A stretch of 64,000 nt of DNA from Bacteroidetes bacterium HGW-Bacteroidetes-8 (GCA_002840895.1 PHCZ01000016.1:1-64000); one strand, 5' to 3'; positions 54,058 to 62,479 are shown, numbered from the stretch's first letter. Notes: a model not told the origin generated them from the sequence alone. Numbers and translations: made by a program.

Positions 54058-54073
54058 ATAAATTTAGAATCAT
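53990..54073 (-). CDS. thrL: thr operon leader peptide (ThrL-like)
   Basis: 27 codons from ATG at 54071-54073 to TGA at 53990-53992. The peptide starts MILNLSTSSAIV and continues ITTITITTTTTLLYG. Nine threonine and five isoleucine codons, with the core run at residues 13-23, copy the logic of enterobacterial thrL, where starvation for either amino acid stalls the ribosome. Too short for standard gene callers. The promoter is 26 nt upstream and the terminator 35 nt downstream. Confidence 0.85.
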   Translation of the reverse strand: MILNLSTSSAIVITTITITTTTTLLYG

Positions 54074-54098
54074 AAAAATTTGTACGTTTTTACAATCA

Positions 54099-54128
54099 CA
54101 AATCTATGCTAAATTTTTTAATAACAAA
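54099..54128 (-). promoter_or_regulatory. Promoter of the thr operon
   Basis: Minus strand: TTTG at 54125-54128, 18-nt spacer, TAGATTTG at 54099-54106. The -7 box is exact and the spacer one base short of the usual range. It predicts a start about 18 nt before the leader peptide ATG. Confidence 0.6.
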
Positions 54129-54250
54129 TATTATTTTTGCAATCCCACGCAGAAATTCATAAAATCATTTGGAATTCTAATAGTCAATTATTCAATATTT
54201 ATGCAATTATGTGTAATTTAGTGAAATATTATCACTCGCTCTTAAATCCT

Positions 54251-55378
54251 ATGAAAACCATCATTCTATCTGCTTGCCTTCTTCTGCTATCCTGTAATGC
54301 ACATAAGGATTCAAAAGTCACAACCATAAATTTTTCGGAGGAGGAGAATTGTGACATCTTCTCGAATGAGTCGATGGAATTAGTTGGCTTTACTCCGTTA
54401 GATTCTATCGGTTCACCGATTGTTAGTTCAGACTCTAAAATGGTTGAGAGTGATGGCTCTTACTATTTTTTTGACAATAGTAAAATGGTTGTTCACAGGT
54501 TTGACCGTTCGGGTAAGTTTCTGAACTCTATCGGAACACGAGGTCGTGGGCCTACCGAGTACTCTGCAGTCGAAGATTTTTGCATCGATCCGGCTAAAGG
54601 CAATATAGAATTCCTCTCCCTTATGGCACAACAGCTTTACATCTACAACAATGATGGTGTATTTATCTCAACATTTAAGATTCAAGGGTATCCGTACTCT
54701 TTTACAAAATTCAACGATGGATCATATCTGTTTTGCAAAGGGCAGGTTGCCGATGAAAACGTAAAAATTGGTAATGCTCAGTTATATACAATAGATAAAG
54801 CAGGGGTCGTTAAGGAGAGATATCTGCCAATTGAAAAGAATAACGCTTTCCAGACTCCGATGCGTGACGAAAGTATTCAGGTCTCAAACGGAAATGTTTT
54901 TTTTAAAACCTGGTTCACCGGGGATGTTTATGAGATAACAAAGAGTGGCCCGAGGCAAGTTACTACTATAGATTTTAAAGATAGAGCTTACGATAAAGCT
55001 ATTTTGGAGAAGAGTACTGATGCATTTATGGAGTTTCTTACAACTGTAAATCCCTACAATATAGGCAGATATTTGGAAAATGAGAAATACATCTACATCT
55101 ATGTAACAGATGCCAACTATCAAAAATTCTACCATCTGCTCCACAATAAAACCAGTGGAAAGACTAAAATATCAAACGCAATCCGGAACAACTCTAAATA
55201 TCCGGCAATAGGTCCGGCAAAATCACTATCTCCCAATAACGAACTGCTGTTCCTGATTGATCCCATCGTAATATCAGACCTTAGAAATAACTCCGATAAC
55301 CCCTTTAACGGCACTCTCGAGATTCCTTCAATATCAGATAACTCAAATGCTATACTCGTCATCTTCAAGGTGAGGTAA
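54251..55378 (+). CDS. 6-bladed beta-propeller lipoprotein
   Basis: 375 aa from the ATG at 54251, which begins a lipoprotein signal with lipobox LLSC; upstream in-frame codons run back over the thr promoter and are unlikely to be used. The mature part has the family pattern (ELVGFTPLDSIGSP, VVHRFDRSGKFLNSIGTRGRGPTEYS, LYIYNNDGVFISTFKIQGYP). Third member in the window. It is divergent from the thr operon and is followed 77 nt later by a barrel gene. Function is unknown. Confidence 0.75.
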   Translation: MKTIILSACLLLLSCNAHKDSKVTTINFSEEENCDIFSNESMELVGFTPLDSIGSPIVSSDSKMVESDGSYYFFDNSKMVVHRFDRSGKFLNSIGTRGRGPTEYSAVEDFCIDPAKGNIEFLSLMAQQLYIYNNDGVFISTFKIQGYPYSFTKFNDGSYLFCKGQVADENVKIGNAQLYTIDKAGVVKERYLPIEKNNAFQTPMRDESIQVSNGNVFFKTWFTGDVYEITKSGPRQVTTIDFKDRAYDKAILEKSTDAFMEFLTTVNPYNIGRYLENEKYIYIYVTDANYQKFYHLLHNKTSGKTKISNAIRNNSKYPAIGPAKSLSPNNELLFLIDPIVISDLRNNSDNPFNGTLEIPSISDNSNAILVIFKVR

Positions 55379-55455
55379 CCTTGCCAAAGTTTTTGTAAAA
55401 AAGTGTAACTAAGTAATAAGAATCCGTTAAATATCAATTTTTTAAATTACATTCT

Positions 55456-55980
55456 ATGAAATCAAAGGTTTTATTAATTATTGTGGTCACCTTATTATGT
55501 ATAAAAAATCAATCTTTCTCTCAAAATGTCAAGGAGAAGAGAGCTCAGTCAGATATCGGTGTCGGATTCTTTTTCTCAGAAAGTAACAATGGCCCTTCTC
55601 TTAGAGTGAGTTATGGTTATCTTTTCAATAAATCTCTTTTCCTGGGAATTGGTACCGGTGCTACACTTTATATAGCACAAAAAGGAGGAACCAATAAAGC
55701 ACCGAGGATTCCAATCTTTCTCAACTCAAAATATTCACTGGCTCTCTCTCAAAGGACTTCATTTATAGTTGGATTGGAGACCGGATATCGATTCTTTTCG
55801 AAGTGGGGCAATAGTAATTACAACGCATTTTATGCGATGCCTAAAATTGGAGTTGGATTTAAAATTGGAAAGAGTGGTAAAAAAGCAATTAATTTAATAG
55901 CAAAATATAGCAGAGACAGAAGAAGCGATTTAAGAACCTACGAAAATCAGGTAGGGGCATTTTTGGAATTAAGCTTTTAA
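55456..55980 (+). CDS. Outer-membrane beta-barrel protein
   Basis: 174 aa with a signal peptide (cleavage near SFSQ). Repeated amphipathic strands with Gly and aromatics (SDIGVGFFFSESNNGPSLRVSYGYLF, LFLGIGTGATLYIAQ, FIVGLETGYRFFSKWG, VGAFLELSF), ending in Phe. Size suits an 8-strand barrel. It is in line with the beta-propeller lipoprotein gene upstream and convergent with the lyase gene, whose stop is 2 nt away. Confidence 0.65.
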   Translation: MKSKVLLIIVVTLLCIKNQSFSQNVKEKRAQSDIGVGFFFSESNNGPSLRVSYGYLFNKSLFLGIGTGATLYIAQKGGTNKAPRIPIFLNSKYSLALSQRTSFIVGLETGYRFFSKWGNSNYNAFYAMPKIGVGFKIGKSGKKAINLIAKYSRDRRSDLRTYENQVGAFLELSF

Positions 55981-55982
55981 CA

Positions 55983-57149
55983 CTATCTGAGTGAAATCTT
56001 ACATAACCTCTCCATCCCTTCACGCACCACCGAAATCGGGGTGCCGATGTTCATACGGAAAAAGCCTTCGCCGTCGGGGCCAAAGGTGAGTCCGTCGTTT
56101 AGTCCTATCTTTGCTACGTTTAAGAGTCTATCTGCAACCTCTTTGTGAGGTAGTCCTGTACCACGGAAATCGAGCCATAGCAAAAAGGAGCTCTGGGGTT
56201 TGATAAATGTAACCCCGGGAATCTCAGTTTTTAGAAAGTCGTAAGCGAAATCTATGTTTCTCTCAAGGTAGGGCAAAAGCTCCGCCAGCCACGGCCCGCC
56301 ATCTCTGTAAGCTGCCTCCATTGTTACGTGGCCGAAGATGTTTCCCAGCCCCAGATGAAGCATATTGAGTTGTTTGTTGAATTTTTCCAGAATCTCTTCA
56401 CTCTCTGAGATTATTACCGAGTTGAGCATCCCTGCAATGTTGAAGGTCTTGCTTGGGGCCATTGCTGTGATGGTGTTCATCGAGATTTCGTGTGAGATAC
56501 CGGCCATAATTGTGTGCCGGTTTCCGTAGAGGGCAAGATCTGCGTGGATATCATCCGAGAAAATGATAGCGCCATATTTGCAGCAAAGTTCACCTATTCG
56601 CTTAAGCTCGCCATAACTCCAGGCTTTACCTATTGGGTTGTGCGAATTACTCAAAATGAACATTTTTACCCCTCCGGCAAGTTTGCCTTCAAAATCTTTC
56701 CAGTCAATTACATAGCCACCATCTTCAATTTTTAAAGGAGAGCAGACCAACTCACGGCCGCACTCTTTAACAATAGCGTGGAATGGAGGGTAGACCGGGG
56801 TCTGAATTAGAATTTTGTCACCGGGCGAAGTAAATGCCAAAACTGAAACCGGGAGTGCTGCCACAATTCCGGGAGATGATGAGAGCTGTTCAACAGAGAT
56901 CTTCCAGCCATACCTTTCGAGAACCCATTGTATGAAGAGCTCTTTGGACTCCCGTGAGCGGTAGGTGTAGCCAAAAACACCAAGGTCACACAGCTTCCTG
57001 GCAGCATCAATTACACAAGGGGGCGACTGGAAATCCATATCTGCAACCCACATCGGAAGGATATCCTCTCTTCCGAAAACCTCTCTTCGCGCATCATATT
57101 TAAAGCAGGAGCTACCCTGGCGGTCTACTACTTTGTTAAAATCGAACAT
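55983..57149 (-). CDS. PatB/MalY-type cystathionine beta-lyase (PLP, fold type I)
   Basis: 388 aa. LPMWVADMDFQSPP at the start is the MalY/PatB hallmark, followed by SSSPGIVAALPVSVLAFTSPGD, PVYPPFHAIV, LSNSHNPIGKAWSYGEL, SDDIHADLAL and the PLP lysine in APSKTFNIAGML. These enzymes cleave C-S bonds of cystathionine or cysteine conjugates, giving pyruvate and ammonia. Full length for the family (about 390 aa). It may be co-transcribed with the YbjQ gene 32 nt upstream. The physiological substrate is not evident. Confidence 0.88.
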   Translation of the reverse strand: MFDFNKVVDRQGSSCFKYDARREVFGREDILPMWVADMDFQSPPCVIDAARKLCDLGVFGYTYRSRESKELFIQWVLERYGWKISVEQLSSSPGIVAALPVSVLAFTSPGDKILIQTPVYPPFHAIVKECGRELVCSPLKIEDGGYVIDWKDFEGKLAGGVKMFILSNSHNPIGKAWSYGELKRIGELCCKYGAIIFSDDIHADLALYGNRHTIMAGISHEISMNTITAMAPSKTFNIAGMLNSVIISESEEILEKFNKQLNMLHLGLGNIFGHVTMEAAYRDGGPWLAELLPYLERNIDFAYDFLKTEIPGVTFIKPQSSFLLWLDFRGTGLPHKEVADRLLNVAKIGLNDGLTFGPDGEGFFRMNIGTPISVVREGMERLCKISLR

Positions 57150-57181
57150 ATCTCTATTTTAATCCGTGAATCTCGGAAAGT

Positions 57182-57496
57182 TTATCTATATCTTACTGCT
57201 GTTCCGGCAGCGGTAACCATCAGCATTGTGCCGCCAATTGTTTCGTAATCAAGGTCAATTCCTATTATTGCATTGGCACCCAATGAGGCAGCTTGTGCAG
57301 TCATCTCCCTTATAGCATCCTCTTTCGCCTCCTTAAGAACTCTCTCATAGGAGCCTGAACGACCGCCCACGATGTCACGGATTCCCGCTAAAAAGTCCTT
57401 TATGATATTTGCTCCAATTATAGATTCGCCTGAAACCAGCCCGTAGTATTGTTCTATCTCCTTTCCCTGGAGAGTAGATGTCGTAGTTAATAGCAT
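57182..57496 (-). CDS. YbjQ/UPF0145 family protein
   Basis: 104 aa, full length. LLTTTSTLQGKEIEQYYGLVSGE, ANIIKDFLAGIRDIVGGRSGSYE, AREEA-like KEAKEDAIREMTAQAASLGANAI and MVTAAGTAVRY are the blocks of this small family of pentameric proteins, sometimes called heavy-metal-binding from weak evidence. No signal peptide. It is 32 nt upstream of the PatB-type gene on the same strand. Confidence 0.88.
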   Translation of the reverse strand: MLLTTTSTLQGKEIEQYYGLVSGESIIGANIIKDFLAGIRDIVGGRSGSYERVLKEAKEDAIREMTAQAASLGANAIIGIDLDYETIGGTMLMVTAAGTAVRYR

Positions 57497-57598
57497 ATTA
57501 ATATATTTTAAAAAAACGTTAAATAATCAAAATTGATTCATTCATTAAAAGCATTTTGGATAGAAATCCTATATGGAATTCAAATGTAAACAGAGTAA

Positions 57599-58744
57599 CT
57601 ATTTGGTATACAGTTTTATAATGTTTAGTATCACCTCTGTCGCCTTGGCCATACTCTCAAGCGGGATATATTCATAACGCCCGTGGAAGTTGTGACCTCC
57701 GGCAAAGATGTTCGGGCAAGGGAGACCCATAAATGAGAGTCTTGCGCCGTCTGTACCTCCACGGATAGGTTTGATTTGAGGTTTAACGCCGGCCATCTCC
57801 ATTGCCTCAACAGCTTTTTCAACAATATGATAGTGAGGCTCTACCTGTTTTTTCATATTGAAATATTGATCTTTCAGCTCCAGACGGAATGTTCCGGAAC
57901 CATACTTTTTGTTCATATATGCAGTTCCGTCAAAGCGGATGATATGGAAGAATCCCTCATAATGCTGTGTAAACTCCGGCCTCTGCTCAACAGGCAAAAG
58001 CGAATTGAACTCAGTTCCAAGAATAATTGCATTGATCATCTTATCTTTGGCATATCCGGGGTGGATGTTTCTCCCCTGAATAAATATCTTTGCAGATGCT
58101 GCGTTAAAGTTTTCATACTCAAGCTCGCCTATCTCGCCGCCGTCCAGGGTGTATGCGTAATCTGCACCAAACCTATTAACATCAAATTTATCTACACCAC
58201 GTCCAATCTCCTCATCGGGGGTAAAGCCTATCTTAATCTCTCCGTGTAAAAATTGAGGATTGCTCATAATATACTCTGCCGCACTCATAATCTCTGCAAT
58301 ACCCGCTTTATCGTCGGCAGCAAGCAGGGTGTTTCCGTCGGTGGTGATAATGGTCTGACCCTTGTATTTGAGAAGCTCCGGGAACTCCTCAACCTTCATA
58401 ACCATATTTTTCTCACTGTTTATAACTATATCTTCACCATTATAGTTCTTAATTATCTGAGGATTAACACCTTTGCCGGGGGCATCGGGAGCGCTATCTA
58501 CGTGTGCTATAAATCCAATCACAGGAACCTTTTTCCCTGCAGGCAGATTCGAAGGTATTGTGGCCATCACATAGCCGAATTCATCCAGAGATACATCTGT
58601 GATTCCCATCTCTTTAAGCTCTTTGAGCAGCATCCTTGACAGATCTAACTGCTTGGCGGAGCTTGGCTGGGAAGATGATTCCGGGTCTGATGCTGTATCA
58701 ACAGAGATATAACGCAGGAATCTTTCCAATATTTTATCTTTCAT
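57599..58744 (-). CDS. pepT: Peptidase T (tripeptide aminopeptidase), with apparent internal deletion
   Basis: 381 aa; PepT is usually about 405-410. Zinc and catalytic residues are present: His81 and Asp83 in AHVDSAP, Asp145 in LAADDKAGIAE, Glu178/179 in PDEEIG, and the C-terminal IRGGTDGARLSFMGLPCPN and GGHNFHGRYEY. Near residue 277 (about 57915) the text goes FDGTAYMNKKYGSGT, so the stretch with IIRD-DR and FE-RK that I expect here (about 30 residues) seems to be missing in frame. It removes the N-terminal residue from tripeptides. The arginine of the missing motif may matter for activity. Confidence 0.88.
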   Translation of the reverse strand: MKDKILERFLRYISVDTASDPESSSQPSSAKQLDLSRMLLKELKEMGITDVSLDEFGYVMATIPSNLPAGKKVPVIGFIAHVDSAPDAPGKGVNPQIIKNYNGEDIVINSEKNMVMKVEEFPELLKYKGQTIITTDGNTLLAADDKAGIAEIMSAAEYIMSNPQFLHGEIKIGFTPDEEIGRGVDKFDVNRFGADYAYTLDGGEIGELEYENFNAASAKIFIQGRNIHPGYAKDKMINAIILGTEFNSLLPVEQRPEFTQHYEGFFHIIRFDGTAYMNKKYGSGTFRLELKDQYFNMKKQVEPHYHIVEKAVEAMEMAGVKPQIKPIRGGTDGARLSFMGLPCPNIFAGGHNFHGRYEYIPLESMAKATEVILNIIKLYTK

Positions 58745-58783
58745 AATATCTTATTTTAAAATTATCTATATCAAATTACTATG

Positions 58784-59587
58784 CTAAAGAAACAGCATAC
58801 TTATACCCATAACTGCCATACCACCAATGACACCAATAATGGCAGGGTGGTGCTCTCCGTATTTCTCTGCAGTAGGGAGCAGTTCGTCAAGAGAGATGTA
58901 AACCATAATACCTGCAACTCCGGCAAGAATTATGCCCATAAAGGATTCGTCAAACAGGAAAGAGAGCAGGAAATAGCCCACAATTGCACCAATTGGCTCG
59001 GCAAGACCGGAGAGAGAGGAGTGAAAGAATGCCTTCCCTTTGCTTTGAGTTGCGTAGTAGATAGGAACTGCTACCGCAATACCCTCCGGAATGTTGTGGA
59101 TACCCACCGCAATTGCAATACTCAACCCCATATTAGGGTCATTCATAGCTGTTACAAATGTTGCAATTCCCTCGGGGAAGTTGTGAATACCAATTGCAAA
59201 AGCGGACATCATTCCCAGCCTCATCATCCCCTCTTTAGTCACTTTACTCTTCTCCTCTTTTATAGAGAGCTCTCCCGGTTCGTGAGGATTTTCGTAAGAT
59301 GGAACCAGATAGTCAATTATCGCAATAATTGCTATCCCTCCAAAAAAAGATGCGAGGGTGATAAAATCACCTCTACTCTCTCCAAATATACCAATCAGAG
59401 ACTCTTTTGCATCTCCGTAAAGCTCAACCAAAGAGATGAATATCATAACCCCTGCAGAGAAACCCAAAGAGGCAGCCAAAAATCTTGGAGAGAATTTTTT
59501 TGTAAAAAGAACTATCGCACTTCCAATGGAAGTGGATAGTCCCGCAATAACAGTGAGAGAGAATGCCAGCCAAAAATTACCTTCCAT
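58784..59587 (-). CDS. zupT: ZIP family zinc transporter ZupT
   Basis: 267 aa with eight predicted membrane segments. Both metal motifs are intact: AIGIHNFPEGIATF and AVGIHNIPEGIAVAVP in segments 4 and 5, with the variable charged loop (HEPGELSIKEEKSKVTKEG) between segments 3 and 4. Family length about 260. It takes up zinc and other divalent metals across the inner membrane. It starts 23 nt after the OPT transporter stop on the same strand, so the two are probably one operon. Confidence 0.92.
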   Translation of the reverse strand: MEGNFWLAFSLTVIAGLSTSIGSAIVLFTKKFSPRFLAASLGFSAGVMIFISLVELYGDAKESLIGIFGESRGDFITLASFFGGIAIIAIIDYLVPSYENPHEPGELSIKEEKSKVTKEGMMRLGMMSAFAIGIHNFPEGIATFVTAMNDPNMGLSIAIAVGIHNIPEGIAVAVPIYYATQSKGKAFFHSSLSGLAEPIGAIVGYFLLSFLFDESFMGIILAGVAGIMVYISLDELLPTAEKYGEHHPAIIGVIGGMAVMGISMLFL

Positions 59588-59610
59588 ACATCTGTCAATC
59601 TATATTATCT

Positions 59611-61608
59611 CTACTTCTCCAGCTTGGCTCTTAAACTGTCCCAGGCAAGGTAAACTATTATTATTGCATACATAAAGAGAGCAAGATACTCGGCCGGTAC
59701 AGACTCCATCCACTCTTTACTGGTAAGATTAATTCCGGCAAAACGGATAATTGCACTCATAACTCCCATAAGGGCACCACCGGCAATAAACCCGGATGCA
59801 ATAAGTGTTCCCCTCTCTTTTCTCTCATTATTAAGATTTTCATCTTTACATCTTGTAGATACAAACCAGGCAACTGCTCCACCAACCAGAAGAGGAAGGT
59901 TTAGTTCCAGAGGGATAAACATACCCAGAGAGAAGGCCAGGGCAGGGATACCAACAAATGCAAGTACTATAGAGATAATTGCCCCGATTCCGTAAAGAAG
60001 CCACGGAGCTCCGCCACCCGACATCAAAGGTTCAATTACTGCCGCCATAGCGTTTGCCTGAGGGGCAACCAGAGCATTCTCACCAACAAACCCGTAGGTT
60101 TTGTTAAGAATTATCATCACTCCTCCTACTGTTGCAGCAGCCACAATTGTTCCCAGAAACTTCCACTGTTGCTGTTTTATAGGGGTCGACCCCAGCCAGT
60201 AACCAATCTTTAAATCTGTAATAAATGCACCTGCTACAGAGAGAGCTGTACAGACAACACCCCCGATTATCAGAGCGGCTGTCATACCTGCTGTACCCTT
60301 AAGCCCCGAAGCTACCAAAATAACAGAGGCAAGGATAAGTGTCATAAGTGTCATCCCGCTTACCGGGTTAGTTCCTACAATCGCAATTGCATTCGCTGCT
60401 ACGGTTGTGAAGAGGAAGGCAATAATACCAACTACCAGAATTGCTATAACTGCGTGGAACAAGTTATTTACTACACCAAAATAGAAGAAGATAAAGGTTG
60501 CAACAAGTGCTATCACAATGCCGATTGCAACTATCTTCATAGGAAGATCTTTTTGGGTCCTGGTCACATTTGTATTAACATCCGGGCCACCTTTGAACTC
60601 CTTTGCAGCCATCCCGAAAGCAGTTTTAATAATTCCGGCAGATCTAATAATTCCAATAATACCTGCTGTGGCAATACCACCAATACCGATATGCCTTCCG
60701 TAATCACGGAAGATCTGTTCCGGTGACATCTGTGATATTGTCTGAGTTATTCCTGTACCCATCAGGTCAATAACCTGTGCACCGAAAAAGATATTCATCA
60801 GTGGAATTACTCCGAACCAGATGAGCATAGAGCCGCAGCATATAATAAAGGCATATTTAAGACCTACTATATATCCAAGCCCCAGAACTGCAGCACCTAC
60901 GTTTATCTTAAGAAGCACCTTTGCCTTAGTGGCAACCATCTCTCCGAAAGGTAAAACTCTGGATGAGAAAACCTCAGACCAGAAGCCAAAGGTAGAGACT
61001 ATAAAGTCGTAAAGACCTCCAACAAGACCGCTCATTAAAAGTACTTTAGCACTACTACCTCCACTCTCTCCGCTTACAAGAACCTGAGTTGTGGCAGTAG
61101 CTTCCGGGAAAGGGTACTTTCCGTGCATATCGGAGACAAAATATTTTCTGAAAGGGATCAGGAACAGAATACCTAAAACTCCTCCCAGTAGTGAACTCAT
61201 AAACACCTTTGCAAAATCTACAGTGAGTTCCGGGTATTTTGCCTGAAGTATATAGAGTGCAGGCATTGTAAAGATAGCTCCTGCAACAATTGCTCCGGAG
61301 CTGGCCCCGATTGACTGGATAATAACATTCTCTCCAAGAGCATTTTTCCTCTTTAAAGCACCTGAAAGTCCAACTGCAATTATGGCGATTGGAATCGCTG
61401 CTTCAAATACCTGACCCACTTTCAGACCCAGATAGGCAGCAGCTGCCGAAAAAATTACGGTCATAATTACACCCATAAAAACTGACCAAGGTGTCACTTC
61501 GGGATAGCTCTTTCCCGCAGACATAAGTGGTTTATACTCTTCACCCTCTTTTAATTCGCGATAAGCGTTTTCCGGGAGCCCTTTTGGCTTGCTGTTACTA
61601 TGTTCCAT
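59611..61608 (-). CDS. OPT family oligopeptide/metal-chelate transporter
   Basis: 665 aa with about 14-16 membrane segments. The N-terminus (RELKEGEEYKPLM, EVTPWSVFMGVIMTVIFSAAAAYLGLKVGQVFEA) and the GKYPFPEATATTQVLVSGE block are those of bacterial OPT proteins. The substrate could be small peptides or metal chelates; the adjoining zupT gene leaves both open. It is transcribed from a -7 box at 61631-61638, face to face with the arginine operon promoter. Confidence 0.9.
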   Translation of the reverse strand: MEHSNSKPKGLPENAYRELKEGEEYKPLMSAGKSYPEVTPWSVFMGVIMTVIFSAAAAYLGLKVGQVFEAAIPIAIIAVGLSGALKRKNALGENVIIQSIGASSGAIVAGAIFTMPALYILQAKYPELTVDFAKVFMSSLLGGVLGILFLIPFRKYFVSDMHGKYPFPEATATTQVLVSGESGGSSAKVLLMSGLVGGLYDFIVSTFGFWSEVFSSRVLPFGEMVATKAKVLLKINVGAAVLGLGYIVGLKYAFIICCGSMLIWFGVIPLMNIFFGAQVIDLMGTGITQTISQMSPEQIFRDYGRHIGIGGIATAGIIGIIRSAGIIKTAFGMAAKEFKGGPDVNTNVTRTQKDLPMKIVAIGIVIALVATFIFFYFGVVNNLFHAVIAILVVGIIAFLFTTVAANAIAIVGTNPVSGMTLMTLILASVILVASGLKGTAGMTAALIIGGVVCTALSVAGAFITDLKIGYWLGSTPIKQQQWKFLGTIVAAATVGGVMIILNKTYGFVGENALVAPQANAMAAVIEPLMSGGGAPWLLYGIGAIISIVLAFVGIPALAFSLGMFIPLELNLPLLVGGAVAWFVSTRCKDENLNNERKERGTLIASGFIAGGALMGVMSAIIRFAGINLTSKEWMESVPAEYLALFMYAIIIVYLAWDSLRAKLEK

Positions 61609-61630
61609 ATCTTTTTTTAAGTTTAGTTTC

Positions 61631-61668
61631 CAAAGGTAATGATTTTATAAATATTTCTTTTACCTTTG
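61631..61668. promoter_or_regulatory. Face-to-face -7 boxes of the OPT and arginine operons
   Basis: TACCTTTG on the minus strand at 61631-61638 (for the OPT gene, ATG 23 nt away) and on the plus strand at 61661-61668 (for the arginine operon). They form an inverted repeat with 22 bases between, so the two -33 regions overlap the opposite -7 boxes. Neither has a clear TTTG at the -33 distance. Confidence 0.5.
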
Positions 61669-61676
61669 CCCCGATA

Positions 61677-61742
61677 ATGAAACATAACAGCGCACATATC
61701 AACTCTAACTTTAATCATAGACACGTCCGACGATGTGCCTAG
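61677..61742 (+). CDS. Possible arginine-operon leader peptide
   Basis: 21 codons, ATG at 61677 to TAG at 61742. The peptide begins MKHNSAHINS and ends NHRHVRRCA, with three Arg codons (one AGA, then CGA CGA) in its last seven residues and four His. The predicted transcription start is only a few bases before the ATG, so translation would be nearly leaderless. It is upstream of the arginine biosynthesis genes. Weaker evidence than the threonine leader. Confidence 0.45.
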   Translation: MKHNSAHINSNFNHRHVRRCA

Positions 61743-61803
61743 GAAGGGCAGCTGTATAAAATTCGGCCTTGTGCCGTAAATCTACGCAGGTATAGTCTCC
61801 TGC
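61736..61803 (+). promoter_or_regulatory. Structured 5' leader of the arginine operon
   Basis: Three short hairpins follow the leader peptide: TGCCT/GGGCA (61736-61750), CGGC/GCCG (61764-61776) and GCAGG/CCTGC (61786-61803). The last is followed by ATATTATTT, only partly T-rich. The first hairpin overlaps the last leader codons. Together with about 170 nt of 5' UTR this suggests RNA-level control; no known riboswitch is recognised. Confidence 0.4.
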
Positions 61804-61845
61804 ATATTATTTACATTTTTACATTTTAAACTGTTTAATTCTACG

Positions 61846-62478
61846 ATGAATATAAACATTTATGTGGCTGATTCAAGCCACGTTATATACGCAGATGCTA
61901 TCTGCGAGTTGGTATATATATCTGCATTGGAGCGCGGAACCGGAATTGCAAAGCGGAGTCCGGAGTATATTGCCCAAAAAATGGTCTCATCAAAGGCTGT
62001 AATAGCACTGGATGGTAAAGAGCTGGCAGGATTTGCATATATAGAGACCTGGAGCCACAGCAAATTTGTGGCAAACTCAGGCCTTATTATTGCTCATAAA
62101 TACAGAAACCAAGGATTGGCAAAAAAGGTGAAGACCAAGATATTTGAACTCTCTAAAAAGCTCTATCCCAATGCTAAGATCTTTAGTATTACTACCGGGC
62201 TTGCAATAATGAAACTCAATACCCAGTTAGGATTTAAACCTGTAACCTTCTCAGAACTTACGGACGATAAGGAGTTTTGGAAAGGGTGTCAGGGTTGCAG
62301 AAACTTTGATGTTCTTCAGAGAAACGACTATAAGATGTGCCTTTGTACAGGACTTCTTTACGATCCTGCCGAAGTTCCAAAGTCAAAATTTGCTCCGGCT
62401 TTGGTATCTGCAGGTAAAACGCTTATAATTAACCCATTGGTAAAAATTAATTCTATTATTTCGTCAAAAAAGCAGTAA
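61846..62478 (+). CDS. GNAT family N-acyltransferase of the arginine operon
   Basis: 210 aa. GNAT core: RGTGIAKRSPEYIAQKM, KELAGFAYIETWSHSKFVANSGLIIAHKYRNQGLAKKVKTKIFEL (acyl-CoA loop YRNQGLA), KLNTQLGFKPVTFSELT, then a Cys-rich part (CQGCRNFDVL, KMCLCTGLLYDP). It is 1 nt before argG. From position it may provide the first acylation of glutamate, since Bacteroidota often lack a classical ArgA and use N-acyl (succinyl or acetyl) intermediates. This role is inference. Confidence 0.75.
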   Translation: MNINIYVADSSHVIYADAICELVYISALERGTGIAKRSPEYIAQKMVSSKAVIALDGKELAGFAYIETWSHSKFVANSGLIIAHKYRNQGLAKKVKTKIFELSKKLYPNAKIFSITTGLAIMKLNTQLGFKPVTFSELTDDKEFWKGCQGCRNFDVLQRNDYKMCLCTGLLYDPAEVPKSKFAPALVSAGKTLIINPLVKINSIISSKKQ

Positions 62479-62479
62479 A

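Noticed and set aside
53820-54221. 133-codon plus-strand open frame covering the thr leader
   Set aside because: It runs antisense through the aspartokinase start, the terminator and the leader peptide; its low-complexity Val/Ile-rich stretch is the complement of the Thr/Ile codon run.
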